A stretch of DNA of 64,000 nt from Propioniciclava flava (GCF_004126535.1 NZ_PPCV01000005.1:186001-250000), one strand, 5' to 3'; positions 8,703 to 19,192 are shown, numbered from the stretch's first letter. Notes: generated by a model from the sequence alone, not told the origin. Translations and numbers: made by a program.

Positions 8703-9437
8703 ATGCTGCGAGTGGCCGTGTTGGGAGCGAAGGGGCGCATGGGCGCCGAAGTGTGCCGAGTGGTTGAAGCGGCTGATGACCTGGAGCTCGTGGCTGCCCT
8801 TGATGCCAGCGACGATCTCACCGCGGCGATCGGGGCCGATGTCGCGGTCGACTTCACCGTGCCGGACGCGGTGATGGGCAATCTGGAATGGTGCGCGGCC
8901 CACGGCGTGCACGTCGTCGTGGGGACGACAGGATTCACCGCTGAGAAGCTGGCCCGTGTCGCTGCACTGTTCGAGGGGACGTCCGCCCACGCCATCGTGG
9001 CCTCCAACTACTCCATCGGCTCGTTGCTGATGATGAAGTTCGCCGAGATCGCGGCCCCCTATTTCGAGTCTGTGGAGATCATCGAGTTGCATCACCCCAA
9101 CAAGGTGGATGCGCCCTCAGGGACTGCCGTCACCACTGCGGGCAAGATCTCCGCAGCGCGAGCCGCTGCCGGGCTCGGCCCCGTTCCTGACGCCACCACG
9201 GACGACCCTGGCGGGGCGCGGGGCGCGACGGTCGACGGGATCCACATCCATGCGGTGCGCCAGCGCGGGTTGTTCGCCAATCAGGAGGTCCGCTTCGGCA
9301 ATGAGGGGGAACAACTCGTGATTACGGAGAACGGCTTCGACCGCGCCAGTTACATGCCGGGGGTCCTCGCTGCGGTGCGTGCGGTGCCGAACCGGCCTGG
9401 CCTCACGGTGGGCATCGAGGAACTCTTGGGGCTGTAA
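8703..9437 (+). CDS. dapB: 4-hydroxy-tetrahydrodipicolinate reductase
   Basis: DapB reduces the dapA product with NAD(P)H on the path to diaminopimelate and lysine. The 244-residue protein has the nucleotide-binding motif GAKGRMG at residues 8-14, the VDFTVPDAV and VVGTTGF loops, and the catalytic signature HHPNKVDAPSGTA starting at H130. The length equals the mycobacterial enzyme. I prefer the ATG at 8703 to the one at 8694 because TAGGAT lies where a leaderless promoter should. A DUF2993 gene follows after 4 bases. dapA is not next to it. Confidence 0.96.
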   Translation: MLRVAVLGAKGRMGAEVCRVVEAADDLELVAALDASDDLTAAIGADVAVDFTVPDAVMGNLEWCAAHGVHVVVGTTGFTAEKLARVAALFEGTSAHAIVASNYSIGSLLMMKFAEIAAPYFESVEIIELHHPNKVDAPSGTAVTTAGKISAARAAAGLGPVPDATTDDPGGARGATVDGIHIHAVRQRGLFANQEVRFGNEGEQLVITENGFDRASYMPGVLAAVRAVPNRPGLTVGIEELLGL

Positions 9438-9441
9438 ACCC

Positions 9442-10149
9442 ATGCGATTCCTGCGCAATCTTCTGGTCACCATCGTGGTGCTGCTGGTGCTCCTCGGTGT
9501 CGGCGTCGTCGCCACCGATGGGATGCTGCGCGATGAGGTCGAGCGGCGTGCGGCCGCGCAGATCCAGAAACCGGCGGGTTTCGCGCAGAAGCCGACGGTG
9601 ACGGTGGAGGGCTTCCCGCTCGCCTACTTCGTGTTGATCCATGAGATCCCCGCGGTCCGGGTGCGAGGGGACTCGCTGACGGCGCAGGTCGGCTCCAACA
9701 CGACGGTGCGCTTGAGCGCCGTGGACGTGACGCTGCATCAGGTCCGTGTTCAGCCTCGCACGGTCGAATCGGAGCAGGTGAGTGGAACTGCGGCGGTGAG
9801 CTATGCCGATCTGGGCGCTGGCCTTGGGCTGACGGCTTCTCCGGCCGCAGCGGGCTTGGTGACCTTTACCAGTGAGGCCACCGTGCTGGGACACAAAATC
9901 CCGATCCATGTCACGGGGCGCCTAGCGGTCGATCAGGCAGCCCAAACCGTGGCGATGGTGGACAGTGCGATCGACGTGGGAGGCGTGTCCGTCCCGTCCC
10001 AGGTCAGCAAGCAGGTGGTGGCCGCCATGCTCAAACCCGTCCACCTGCCCCTTCCCTATGGGCTCAAGCTGACCGACATCGACGCGGGTGCTGATGGGGT
10101 GACCCTCCATGTCAGCGGCGCGAACGTGAGCATTCCTCACTCGCGCTGA
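9442..10149 (+). CDS. DUF2993 (LmeA-like) phospholipid-binding domain protein
   Basis: This 235-residue protein begins with a membrane anchor or signal segment (about residues 7-27) and continues with a DUF2993 domain. In mycobacteria LmeA of this family is a periplasmic lipid-binding protein that affects mannan chain length. The matching pattern is the E-V-x-R-x-A-A-x-Q-I start, VTVEGFPLAYFVL, the strand-rich middle and the C-terminal LPLPYGLKLTDIDAGADGVTLH. It starts 4 bases after dapB, so the two are probably co-transcribed. A cell-envelope role is an inference from the family. Confidence 0.85.
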   Translation: MRFLRNLLVTIVVLLVLLGVGVVATDGMLRDEVERRAAAQIQKPAGFAQKPTVTVEGFPLAYFVLIHEIPAVRVRGDSLTAQVGSNTTVRLSAVDVTLHQVRVQPRTVESEQVSGTAAVSYADLGAGLGLTASPAAAGLVTFTSEATVLGHKIPIHVTGRLAVDQAAQTVAMVDSAIDVGGVSVPSQVSKQVVAAMLKPVHLPLPYGLKLTDIDAGADGVTLHVSGANVSIPHSR

Positions 10150-10170
10150 CGACGCTGATGGGCCGCGCGC

Positions 10171-11214
10171 TCAGCAGGTGAGGATGCTGTGAGGCGCGCG
10201 TTCCTCGGGGCGGACCGGCTCCGGTGGTGTGCCGGCGCCGAAGGGTGCTCCGCCGAGGGCGTCGCGGCCATGCTCGCTTAGCCAGCCCGACAGGTCGGGG
10301 CCCTGAGGGACGATCTGGAGCGGGTTGAGGTCTCGATGAACGATGTAGTAGTGCTGCTTAATCTGCTCGAAGTCGACCGTGTCGCCGAACCCGGGCGTCT
10401 GGAACAGGTCTCGGGCGTAGGCCCACAGCGCTGGCATCTCGGTGAGCTTGGTGCGGTTGGTTTTGAAGTGGCCGTGGTAGACCGCGTCGAAGCGGACGAG
10501 CGTCGTGAAGAGTCGTACGTCGGCTTCGGTGATGGCGCCACCCATGAGGAAGCGACGCCCCGAGAGGCGTTCCTCGGCCCAGTCCAGGGCGGTGAACAGC
10601 CGATCGTAGGCGGCGTTGTAGGCCTCCTGGGTCCCGGCGAATCCGGCACGATAGACGCCGTTGTTGATCTCGGTATAGATGTAGCGCATCACCTGGTCCA
10701 TCTCCTCGCGCTGGGCGAGGGGGTACAGGTCGGGTGCGCCCGGGCGGTGATACTCCACCCATTGGGTCGACATGTCCAACGTGATCTGGGCGAAGTCGTT
10801 GGTGACCACGGCCCCAGTCGTGGTGTCCACGATCGCGGGCACGGTGATGCCGCGCGGGTAATCCGGATCCCGGCGCAGATACGCGTCCTTGAGTTTGTGG
10901 ATGCCCAACACGGGATCGACGCCGCCCGGGTCGAGATCGAAGGTCCACGAATCCGCGTCGTGGGTGGGACCAGGAAACCCGATACTCAGCGCGTCCTCCA
11001 AGCCGAGCAGGCGCCGGTCGATGATGGCGCGGTTCGCCCACGGGCAAGCGCGGGCGGCGATGAGCCGAAAACGTCCCGGCTCCACGAGGACGGCGTCCTC
11101 ACCGGGAGCCACGGACCGCATGATCCGCGTCGTGAGGTAGCGGGTGTCGCGGGTGTACGCCTTGCCCTTGCTGGAGTACACGCCCCCGGGCGTGGCGTCG
11201 GCCGGCTCAGTCAT
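10171..11214 (-). CDS. Glutathionyl-hydroquinone reductase-type (Xi-class GST) protein
   Basis: The 347-residue protein matches the Xi-class glutathione transferases (YqjG/ECM4 family), which remove a thiol from thiol-conjugated hydroquinones. It has the redox-active ACPWANR motif near residue 55. FPGPTHDADSWTFD, the conserved IHKLKDAYLRRDPDYPRGITVPAIVD and NDFAQI segments and the C-terminal helical domain (RRFLMGGAITEADVRLFTTLVRFD) follow. Actinobacteria generally use mycothiol, and mshC is in this window, so the physiological partner may not be glutathione. It stands alone between convergent and regulator genes. Confidence 0.88.
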   Translation of the reverse strand: MTEPADATPGGVYSSKGKAYTRDTRYLTTRIMRSVAPGEDAVLVEPGRFRLIAARACPWANRAIIDRRLLGLEDALSIGFPGPTHDADSWTFDLDPGGVDPVLGIHKLKDAYLRRDPDYPRGITVPAIVDTTTGAVVTNDFAQITLDMSTQWVEYHRPGAPDLYPLAQREEMDQVMRYIYTEINNGVYRAGFAGTQEAYNAAYDRLFTALDWAEERLSGRRFLMGGAITEADVRLFTTLVRFDAVYHGHFKTNRTKLTEMPALWAYARDLFQTPGFGDTVDFEQIKQHYYIVHRDLNPLQIVPQGPDLSGWLSEHGRDALGGAPFGAGTPPEPVRPEERAPHSILTC

Positions 11215-11308
11215 GGCCCCACCGTCTCATGACACGCGCATGGCCGACCACCGGGGGCTGGGCCTCGGGAGCGGTTCGTGGGTGGTTCTCGGCGTCGCCG
11301 GTGCAGGG

Positions 11309-12259
11309 TCAGGCGCGGCGCAAGATGGCCTTGGCCGTGTGATCGTCGAGGACGAGGTCGGTTGCGACCCCCGCGCGAAGGGCGCCCAGGACGGCACGTG
11401 AGCGTGCCGGATCGGCGACCACGCAGATCCGTCGCGGGATCCGCGCCATCTCCGCCGGTGTGAGGCCGGTGGCGCGGGCATTGGTGGGGATGTCGGCATA
11501 GCTGCCGTCCTCCCTGAGCAGGACGGTGCAGATGTCGCCCACGACGCCGTCAGCCGCTAGCTCGGCGCGTTCTTCGGCATCGAGGTACCCGGCCGCATAC
11601 ACGTGCGAGGGGATGCTTCCGGTGAGGGAGCCGACGCCGAAGACCGCCACATCGAGGCGTTGCTGCAGGCCGAGCACGTACTGGATGGATCGCTCCCGCC
11701 ACATGGCCCTTTTCGTCTCGGCATGGTCGAAGAACGCAGGGACGGGGAAGGGCGTGACACGCGCGTCGAAGGCGGTGGCAACGCGCTGCATCATTTCACC
11801 GACGTAGGGGACGCCCGTCGTGCGCGGGTTGGCGCCCCCGTTCATCTGCACGACCGAGACGCCCGAGAGCGGGTGTTGCGGGAGATGCCGGGCCAGCGAG
11901 GCCATCGTCACCCCCCACGCGACGCCGAGGAACTCATCGGCATGCACGGCATCGGCCAAGAGCGAGGCGGCTCTGCGGGCCACTTGCTCGAGCCGGGCGG
12001 ACGCTGAGGAGGCGGCGCTCACATTGACCAAATGTGCAGCGATTCCAAAACGCTCCCGAAGAGCCCGAGCTTCCGGCGAGGCTGTGCCCAAGGCGTCCGC
12101 GATGGTGATGCGGACGAGTCCCTCGCGGCGGGCCTGGCTCAGGAGCCGGGAGACGCTGGAACGAGACAGGCCGAGGCTATGCGCGATCGAATCCATCGTG
12201 TTCCCGTGCAGGTAGTACTGCGTCGCAGCCTGGTACATGACGTCGTGACGCTCGTTCAT
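11309..12259 (-). CDS. SorC-family sugar-phosphate-responsive transcriptional regulator
   Basis: This 316-residue protein has an N-terminal helix-turn-helix (about residues 12-45: HGNTMDSIAHSLGLSRSSVSRLLSQARREGLVRI) and a C-terminal SorC sugar-binding domain with GVAWGVTMASLARHL, NPRTTGVPYVGEMM and VVADPARSRAVLGALRAG. Family members bind phosphorylated sugars and control neighbouring catabolic genes. It is divergent from glpD with 103 bases between, which hold two palindromes, so it probably controls glpD-glpF-glpK; this is an inference. The start at 12259 follows GAGGAG. Confidence 0.88.
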   Translation of the reverse strand: MNERHDVMYQAATQYYLHGNTMDSIAHSLGLSRSSVSRLLSQARREGLVRITIADALGTASPEARALRERFGIAAHLVNVSAASSASARLEQVARRAASLLADAVHADEFLGVAWGVTMASLARHLPQHPLSGVSVVQMNGGANPRTTGVPYVGEMMQRVATAFDARVTPFPVPAFFDHAETKRAMWRERSIQYVLGLQQRLDVAVFGVGSLTGSIPSHVYAAGYLDAEERAELAADGVVGDICTVLLREDGSYADIPTNARATGLTPAEMARIPRRICVVADPARSRAVLGALRAGVATDLVLDDHTAKAILRRA

Positions 12260-12281
12260 GAGGCTTCTCCTCCCTGCACGT

Positions 12282-12307
12282 TTGTGCACAACAGTGACAC
12301 GATCGTG
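12282..12307. promoter_or_regulatory. Two palindromes between the SorC regulator and glpD
   Basis: TTGTGCACAA (12282-12291) and CACGATCGTG (12298-12307) are both perfect 10-base palindromes. Their centres are 16 bases apart. TGCAC or GTGCA occurs four times in this stretch. They lie in the middle of the divergent gap and are candidate operators for the SorC regulator. Confidence 0.5.
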
Positions 12308-12362
12308 CAGCGCGGGGCAACATGGAGCGATCAGCACACGGACGTGTACCAAGGAGCATGCG

Positions 12363-14093
12363 ATGACGATCCCCGCCCTCAACCACGAGCAGCGCGAACA
12401 AGCGCTGGATGCTTTGGAGACCGACGAGTTCGACGTTTTGGTCATCGGTGGTGGAGTGACCGGTGCCGGCGCGGCCTTCGATGCGGCCACCCGCGGCCTG
12501 AAAACGGCCATCGTCGAGGCTCAGGACTGGGCCTCGGGAACGTCGAGCCGTTCCTCGCGTCTGGTGCACGGGGGGCTGCGCTACCTCTACAACCTCGACT
12601 TCGCCCTGGTCGCGGAGGCCCTGCGCGAGCGCGGCCGTCTCTTGACCACCTTGGCCCCCCACCTGGTGAAGGCGCAGCCCTTCCTGTGGCCGCTGAAGAC
12701 GCCGGTCATCGAACGCGCCTACTCCGCTGTCGGGGTCGGGCTCTACGACGTGCTTGCGTTGGCAGGATCGGGCGGCAAGAAGACCGTTCCGACGCAAAAG
12801 CACCTGTCCAAGGCTGGGGCCCAGCACCTGTTCCCCGACGTGCGCTCCGACGCTTTGATCGGTGCCATCGAGTTCTACGATGCCCGGGTCGACGACGCTC
12901 GCCTGGTCATCAACCTGGTCCGCAGCGCGGTGCGCTTCGGCGCGACCGCAGCCAGCCGCACCGCGGTGGTCAAGATCCAACAGCAACCCGACGGCCGGGT
13001 CACGGGAGCGACCCTGCGTGACGCTGAGACCGGCCGCACCCTCGAGGTGAAGGCCAAGTCGATCATCATGGCGACGGGCGTGTGGACCGAGACGACCGAG
13101 TCGATGGCGAAGACGCGAGCAGGCCTGAAGGTGCTCGCGAGCAAGGGCATCCACATCGTCGTCCCGCGCGAGCGGATCAAGGCGCAGACGGGCATGTTCT
13201 TGCGCACCGAGAAGTCGGTCTTGTTCATCATCCCGTGGATGCACTACTGGGTCATCGGTACCACCGACACCGCCTGGCACGAGCAACTCGAGCACCCGGT
13301 TCCCACCTCGGCGGACATCGACTACGTGCTCGAGCATGCGAACGCCGTCCTCGCCTCCGATCTGACCCGCGACGACATCATCGGTACCTATGCGGGCCTG
13401 CGGCCCCTGCTGCAACCCATCGGCTCCGATGAGGCCAAATCGGCGAAGGTGTCGCGCGAGCACACCACCATGGAGGTCACGCCCGGCCTCGTCGCCATCG
13501 CCGGCGGCAAGCTGACCACCTACCGTGTCATGGCCGAGGACGCCGTCGATGTGGCCCTGGGCAAGCAAGCGGCGGCCGAACGGCCTTCGGTGACCAAGGA
13601 CACACCGCTGCTGGGCGCCGACGGCTACCAGGCCGTCGTGAACCGTCGCGGTGAGATCGCGGCACGTTACGGCTGGACGCAGGAGCGGGTCGAGTCGCTG
13701 AGCGACCGCTACGGCTCAGAGATCGATGCCGTGTTGGCCTTGGTCGATGCCGACCCAGAACTCGGCAAGCCGCTCCAGTCCTGCGACTGGTACATCGGCG
13801 CCGAAGTGGCGTTCGCCTGCCGTTACGAGGGGGCGTTGCACCTGGAGGACATCTTCATCCAGCGTGTCCGCCTGAACTCCACCACGCCCGACCGCGGCAT
13901 CGCGGCGATCGAGGAGACGGCGGCGATCGCCGCCCCGATCCTCGGATGGGATGAGGAGAAGGCCGCCCACGAGAAGGACAATTACCGTCACCGCGCCGAG
14001 GCGGAACTCGCCGCCCAGGCCGCAGGCACAGACCAGGCCGCCTCCGAGATCCGCATGGGGGCCGCCGACGTGGTAGACACCACGCTGCAGTGA
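12363..14093 (+). CDS. glpD: Glycerol-3-phosphate dehydrogenase (FAD, respiratory)
   Basis: GlpD oxidises glycerol 3-phosphate to dihydroxyacetone phosphate at the membrane and passes electrons to quinone. The 576-residue protein has the FAD motif GGGVTGAGAAFDAATRG near residues 26-42, then SSRSSRLVHGGLRYL, and the FIIPWMHYWVIGTTDT and AIAGGKLTTYRVMAEDA segments. A C-terminal alpha-helical cap follows. The ATG at 12363 has AAGGAG 7 bases upstream. It is followed by glpF and glpK on the same strand. Confidence 0.96.
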   Translation: MTIPALNHEQREQALDALETDEFDVLVIGGGVTGAGAAFDAATRGLKTAIVEAQDWASGTSSRSSRLVHGGLRYLYNLDFALVAEALRERGRLLTTLAPHLVKAQPFLWPLKTPVIERAYSAVGVGLYDVLALAGSGGKKTVPTQKHLSKAGAQHLFPDVRSDALIGAIEFYDARVDDARLVINLVRSAVRFGATAASRTAVVKIQQQPDGRVTGATLRDAETGRTLEVKAKSIIMATGVWTETTESMAKTRAGLKVLASKGIHIVVPRERIKAQTGMFLRTEKSVLFIIPWMHYWVIGTTDTAWHEQLEHPVPTSADIDYVLEHANAVLASDLTRDDIIGTYAGLRPLLQPIGSDEAKSAKVSREHTTMEVTPGLVAIAGGKLTTYRVMAEDAVDVALGKQAAAERPSVTKDTPLLGADGYQAVVNRRGEIAARYGWTQERVESLSDRYGSEIDAVLALVDADPELGKPLQSCDWYIGAEVAFACRYEGALHLEDIFIQRVRLNSTTPDRGIAAIEETAAIAAPILGWDEEKAAHEKDNYRHRAEAELAAQAAGTDQAASEIRMGAADVVDTTLQ

Positions 14094-14099
14094 TTGTGT

Positions 14100-14131
14100 G
14101 CCGGGACCGCAACTGGGGGCGCGGTCCCGGC
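14100..14131 (+). terminator. Strong hairpin between glpD and glpF
   Basis: An 11-bp perfect stem (14100-14110 with 14121-14131) and a 10-base loop begin 6 bases after the glpD stop. No T-run follows, so it may be a weak terminator or an mRNA-stabilising 3' end that sets glpD apart from glpFK. Confidence 0.55.
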
Positions 14132-14176
14132 GTCGCTCGTCAGAAAGGTACAACCCCTTTTCCTGTCGATACAGCT

Positions 14177-14195
14177 TTGACACAGAGACGTGTCA
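14177..14195 (+). promoter_or_regulatory. Inverted repeat overlapping a consensus -35 upstream of glpF
   Basis: TGACAC (14178-14183) and GTGTCA (14190-14195) form a perfect inverted repeat with a 6-base spacer, 15 bases before the glpF ATG. The left arm contains TTGACA (14177-14182), a perfect -35 box; the -10 is unclear (TGATTC at 14201). TGACAC also occurs in the glpD upstream region (12295-12300). This is a plausible operator for glpF. Confidence 0.45.
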
Positions 14196-14209
14196 GAAAG
14201 TGATTCTCG

Positions 14210-14974
14210 ATGTCTCTCGCAACTATCTTTTTGTCCGAGACCGTGGGAACAGCGATGCTGATCCTGCTCGGCGCCGGATCTGTCGCCAACACGGCGCTGC
14301 CGCGCACCAAAGGCAACGGCACCGGATTTCTCTTCGTCAACTGGGGATGGGGCCTCGCGGTCTTCTCCGGTGTCCTGGTCTCCTACAAGTCGGGTGCGCA
14401 CCTGAACCCCGCAGTCACGTTGGGGATCGTCTTTTCGGGCACCAAGGAGTTCGTCCCCGGGGTCGCCGTCTCAGCGGCGTCCATCGCCACCTACATCGCG
14501 GCCCAGTTCGTCGGCGCCTTCATCGGAGCCGTGGCCTGCTGGCTGGCCTACAAGAAGCAGTTCGACGCCGATGCTCCCGGTGCGGTCAAGCTCGGTGTGT
14601 TCTCGACCGCTCCTGAGGTGCGCAGCCCGCTGTGGAACCTCGTCACCGAGGCCATTGGCACCTTCGTCCTGGTGTTTGTCGTGCTGGGCGCCGGCCACTG
14701 GGGCGACTCGGCAACGCACACTCCTGGCGGCCTTGGCTGGCTGGGGGCCCTCGGCGTCGCCCTCCTCGTCGTCGCCATCGGTATCTCGTTGGGTGGCCCG
14801 ACCGGGTACGCCATCAACCCGGCTCGTGACCTTGGCCCGCGTATCGCGTTCGCCGTTCTCCCGATCCCGGGTAAGACGGGTGCTGACTGGGGCTACTCGT
14901 GGGTGCCGGTCGTTGGCCCCCTCATCGGCGGTGTCGTGGCCGGTCTTGCCAGCGGCGTCCTGTTGCCGGCCTGA
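14210..14974 (+). CDS. glpF: Glycerol facilitator (aquaglyceroporin)
   Basis: GlpF is a membrane channel that lets glycerol diffuse into the cell. The 254-residue protein shows six hydrophobic helices and both pore motifs of the MIP family: GAHLNPAVT near residue 65 and [13 protein letters not shown] near 200. The Arg and Asp after the second NPA are the features that separate glycerol facilitators from pure water channels. It starts 116 bases after glpD and is followed after 41 bases by glpK, which traps the glycerol. Confidence 0.96.
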   Translation: MSLATIFLSETVGTAMLILLGAGSVANTALPRTKGNGTGFLFVNWGWGLAVFSGVLVSYKSGAHLNPAVTLGIVFSGTKEFVPGVAVSAASIATYIAAQFVGAFIGAVACWLAYKKQFDADAPGAVKLGVFSTAPEVRSPLWNLVTEAIGTFVLVFVVLGAGHWGDSATHTPGGLGWLGALGVALLVVAIGISLGGPTGYAINPARDLGPRIAFAVLPIPGKTGADWGYSWVPVVGPLIGGVVAGLASGVLLPA

Positions 14975-15015
14975 GTGTCGCCCCCATCCACAACGCAGTG
15001 AAAGGAAATTTGACC

Positions 15016-16530
<1,515 letters not shown>

Positions 16531-16562
16531 GTAGGGCGTCGCTGAGGCGCGGTAGGCGTCCG

Positions 16563-17117
16563 TCAGGCGAGGTCGGTGTGCACACGCACCAGCTTCAGCT
16601 CCGTGGCGGACGCCTCCGTGCCGACACTTTGATGGGCCCCGTCGGCGGCCCATCCCGCCGAATCGAGGAACGCACGCAGGGGATCATCATCGCTGCGCAC
16701 CCACCAGGTCGCCCGAGTAAAGCCGTCCGCACGCAACGTGTCGGCGACGGCGTTCAGCAGGCGCGAACCGTGGCCTTGTCGTTGCTGGACGGGGTCGATG
16801 ATGAACTCTCCGACGAGCGCGTCAGCGCCCGGGTCGGCGTCGGGATCATCGGAGGGGCCTACCGCGGCGAAACCGACCACGCGGGTGTCCGCCACCGCAA
16901 CGAGCACGCGAAACTTCGCCAGCGGAGGGCGCTGAATCGCCTGGAGCCATGCGGCGGTCATGGTCGCCAGGTCGACCTCACCCAGGATCTCTTCTGCCAC
17001 CGACGCGGGCAGTAACTGCTGCCAACTGCGCCGCTGCAAAGCGGCCAGGCGCTCGGCCTCTGAGGGGAGCGCGAGGCGGCAGGAATCGGCAAAGCGAGGC
17101 GCGTCAGTCACCGCCAC
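16563..17117 (-). CDS. GNAT family N-acetyltransferase
   Basis: This 184-residue GNAT protein has the acetyl-CoA motif VQQRQGHGSRLLNAVADTL after the FIIDP strand, and WWVRSDDDPLRAFLDSAGW towards the end. The N-terminal half (AALQRRSWQQLLPASVAEEIL and MTAAWLQAI) is like many single-domain small-molecule acetyltransferases. The substrate cannot be read from the sequence. It starts with GTG and is convergent with glpK and divergent from the RNase J gene. Confidence 0.82.
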   Translation of the reverse strand: MAVTDAPRFADSCRLALPSEAERLAALQRRSWQQLLPASVAEEILGEVDLATMTAAWLQAIQRPPLAKFRVLVAVADTRVVGFAAVGPSDDPDADPGADALVGEFIIDPVQQRQGHGSRLLNAVADTLRADGFTRATWWVRSDDDPLRAFLDSAGWAADGAHQSVGTEASATELKLVRVHTDLA

Positions 17118-17151
17118 ATCCTAACGGCGCGGGAGCGCCCGCCCCGGCCGA

Positions 17152-17157
17152 TAAGCT
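17152..17157 (+). promoter_or_regulatory. -10 box for RNase J, leaderless start
   Basis: TAAGCT ends 6 bases before the GTG at 17164, and no ribosome binding site is present. Confidence 0.6.
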
Positions 17158-17163
17158 GGTCAG

Positions 17164-18846
17164 GTGCGAGAACCCCTGCAGACCCCACCCACACTTCGCC
17201 CCGACACCCTCCGGATCACTCCGTTGGGAGGGCTTGGCGACGTCGGGCGCAACAGCGCCAGTTTTGAGATCAACGGCCAGCGGTTGATTCTCGACTGCGG
17301 CGTCCTGTTTCCAGATGAGAACCATCCTGGAGTCGATCTGATCTTGCCGTCGCTGCATCTGCTGGGCGAAACCCTGGACGACATCTCCTGCCTGGTCCTG
17401 ACCCACGGCCATGAAGATCACATTGGCGCCGTTCCCTATCTGCTGCGCCGCCGCCCCGACATCCCTGTCTTGGGTAGCCGACTCACGTTGGCCTTCCTGC
17501 GGGAGAAACTCAAGGAGCATCGCATCCGCAACGTCGACCTGCGGGAGATGGAAGCCGGATCGCGCACCACGATGGGCGAGTTCGATCTGGAGTTCCTCGC
17601 CGTCAACCACTCCATCCCTGATGCGCTCGCCGTCTTGGTGCGAACCAAGGCGGGCACCGTCTTGCACACCGGCGACTTCAAGATGGACCAGCTTCCTTTG
17701 GATGGCCGCCTCACTGACTTGCGTGGGTTCGCGAGGGCGGGGGAGGAGGGCGTGGATCTTTTCATGGTCGACTCCACCAACGCCGAGACCCCCGGCTTCA
17801 CCACCCACGAGATCGACATCCAGCCGGCCATGGAGCGGGTGTTCTCCCACGCGTCTGCACGGCTCATCGTTGCCTGTTTCTCCTCGCACGTGCACCGCGT
17901 CCAGCAGGTCATGGACGAGGCGGTCAAGGCTGGCCGCAAGGTCGTCTACGTGGGGCGTTCCATGGTGAAGAACATGACGATCGCCGCCCAGCTGGGCTAC
18001 TTGAAGGTGCCCGCGAACACGTTGATCGCGCTCGACGACATCGACAAGTACGCGCCCAAGGATGTCGTGATCGTCTCCACCGGATCCCAAGGCGAGCCGC
18101 TCAGCGCGCTGAGCCGCATCGCGAACCATGAGCACCCGATCATCACGGCGGGCCCCGGCGACGTGGTCCTGCTGGCCAGTTCCTTGATCCCTGGGAACGA
18201 GAACTCGGTGTCGCGCGTCATCAACGGCCTGACCAAGAACGGCGTCAAGGTCGTCCACAAGGGCAACGCGCTGGTTCACGTCTCCGGGCACGCCAGCTCG
18301 GGGGAGCTCCTGTACTGCTACAACCTGGTCAAGCCGCGCAACGTGATGCCCGTCCATGGCGAGGTGCGGCACCTGCACGCCAACGCTGAACTGGCCATCG
18401 CCACGGGCGTTCCCCGCGAGAACGCTGTGGTCGTGGAGGACGGCACCGTGGTGGACCTTCACGACGGGAAGGTCGCCGTGGTGGGACGCCTGGAGGCCGA
18501 CTACGTGTTCGTTGACGGCTCGACGGTGGACGCCGTGGGCGATGCAGAACTGGATGAGCGGCGCATCCTGGGTGAGGAAGGCTTCATCTCGGCGATCGCC
18601 GTGGTGAACCTGCACACGGGCGAACTCGTGGAGGGGCCGATCATCACCGCCCGAGGTTTCATCGACGAGGAGGGGATCTTCGATTCCATCAGCGCTGAGG
18701 TGGCTGGTGGCTTGCGTGAGGCGCTGGCCGATGGAGCGGAGGACACCTACCCGCTGCAGCAGCTCATGCGTCGCAGGCTGGGTCGCTGGGTCAGCAAGCG
18801 CTATCGCGCCCGTCCGATGATCGTCCCCGTCGTCCTGGCGACCTAG
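17164..18846 (+). CDS. rnj: Ribonuclease J
   Basis: RNase J is a metallo-beta-lactamase/beta-CASP nuclease with endo- and 5'-3' exonuclease activity that matures rRNA and decays mRNA. The 560-residue protein has the metal-binding HGHEDH at residues 81-86, then NHSIPDALAVLV and HTGDFKMD. The beta-CASP part has FSSHVHRVQQVMD and STGSQGEPLSALSRI, followed by HVSGHASSGEL and the C-terminal RNase J domain. It begins with GTG, and the TAAGCT box fits transcription starting there. Confidence 0.96.
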   Translation: MREPLQTPPTLRPDTLRITPLGGLGDVGRNSASFEINGQRLILDCGVLFPDENHPGVDLILPSLHLLGETLDDISCLVLTHGHEDHIGAVPYLLRRRPDIPVLGSRLTLAFLREKLKEHRIRNVDLREMEAGSRTTMGEFDLEFLAVNHSIPDALAVLVRTKAGTVLHTGDFKMDQLPLDGRLTDLRGFARAGEEGVDLFMVDSTNAETPGFTTHEIDIQPAMERVFSHASARLIVACFSSHVHRVQQVMDEAVKAGRKVVYVGRSMVKNMTIAAQLGYLKVPANTLIALDDIDKYAPKDVVIVSTGSQGEPLSALSRIANHEHPIITAGPGDVVLLASSLIPGNENSVSRVINGLTKNGVKVVHKGNALVHVSGHASSGELLYCYNLVKPRNVMPVHGEVRHLHANAELAIATGVPRENAVVVEDGTVVDLHDGKVAVVGRLEADYVFVDGSTVDAVGDAELDERRILGEEGFISAIAVVNLHTGELVEGPIITARGFIDEEGIFDSISAEVAGGLREALADGAEDTYPLQQLMRRRLGRWVSKRYRARPMIVPVVLAT

Positions 18847-18847
18847 A

Positions 18848-18877
18848 TTGTTGTTTCTCGTCGAGAGCGGTTACACT
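18848..18877 (+). promoter_or_regulatory. Candidate rpmB promoter
   Basis: TTGTTG (18848-18853) and TACACT (18872-18877) are 18 bases apart, giving a leader of about 75 bases that ends with GAGGAG before the rpmB ATG. Confidence 0.55.
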
Positions 18878-18961
18878 GGCTTGGTTCCGAATGCGAGCCT
18901 TGTTCGTCCGCGCCTGACGCGGATGCGGTCTCGTTGCCCAGCTTTTTAGAGGAGTAGTCCC

Positions 18962-19147
18962 ATGGCCGCCGTGTGCGACGTCTGCGCCAAGAAGCCGACC
19001 TTCGGCCACAACGTGCCTTGGTCGAAGAAGAAGACCAACCGCCGCTGGAACCCGAACATTCAGTCGATCCGGGCTGTGGTGAACGGTTCCACCAAGCGCA
19101 TGAACGTCTGCGTCAGCTGCATCAAGGCTGGCAAGGTCGCGCGCTGA
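18962..19147 (+). CDS. rpmB: 50S ribosomal protein L28
   Basis: L28 is a small protein of the large ribosomal subunit. The 61-residue sequence has two cysteine pairs (CDVC near the start and CVSC near the end) and is therefore the zinc-binding form. The core SKKKTNRRWNPNIQSIRAVV is typical. GAGGAG lies upstream of the ATG, and a UUCG-loop terminator follows, so this is a single-gene transcript. Confidence 0.97.
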   Translation: MAAVCDVCAKKPTFGHNVPWSKKKTNRRWNPNIQSIRAVVNGSTKRMNVCVSCIKAGKVAR

Positions 19148-19168
19148 CCGATCCTCGCGATCACGATG

Positions 19169-19192
19169 GACCCGCCTTCGGGCGGGTCTTTT
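19169..19192 (+). terminator. Intrinsic terminator after rpmB
   Basis: An 8-bp stem (19169-19176 with 19181-19188) with a TTCG tetraloop is followed by TTTT. Confidence 0.88.
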
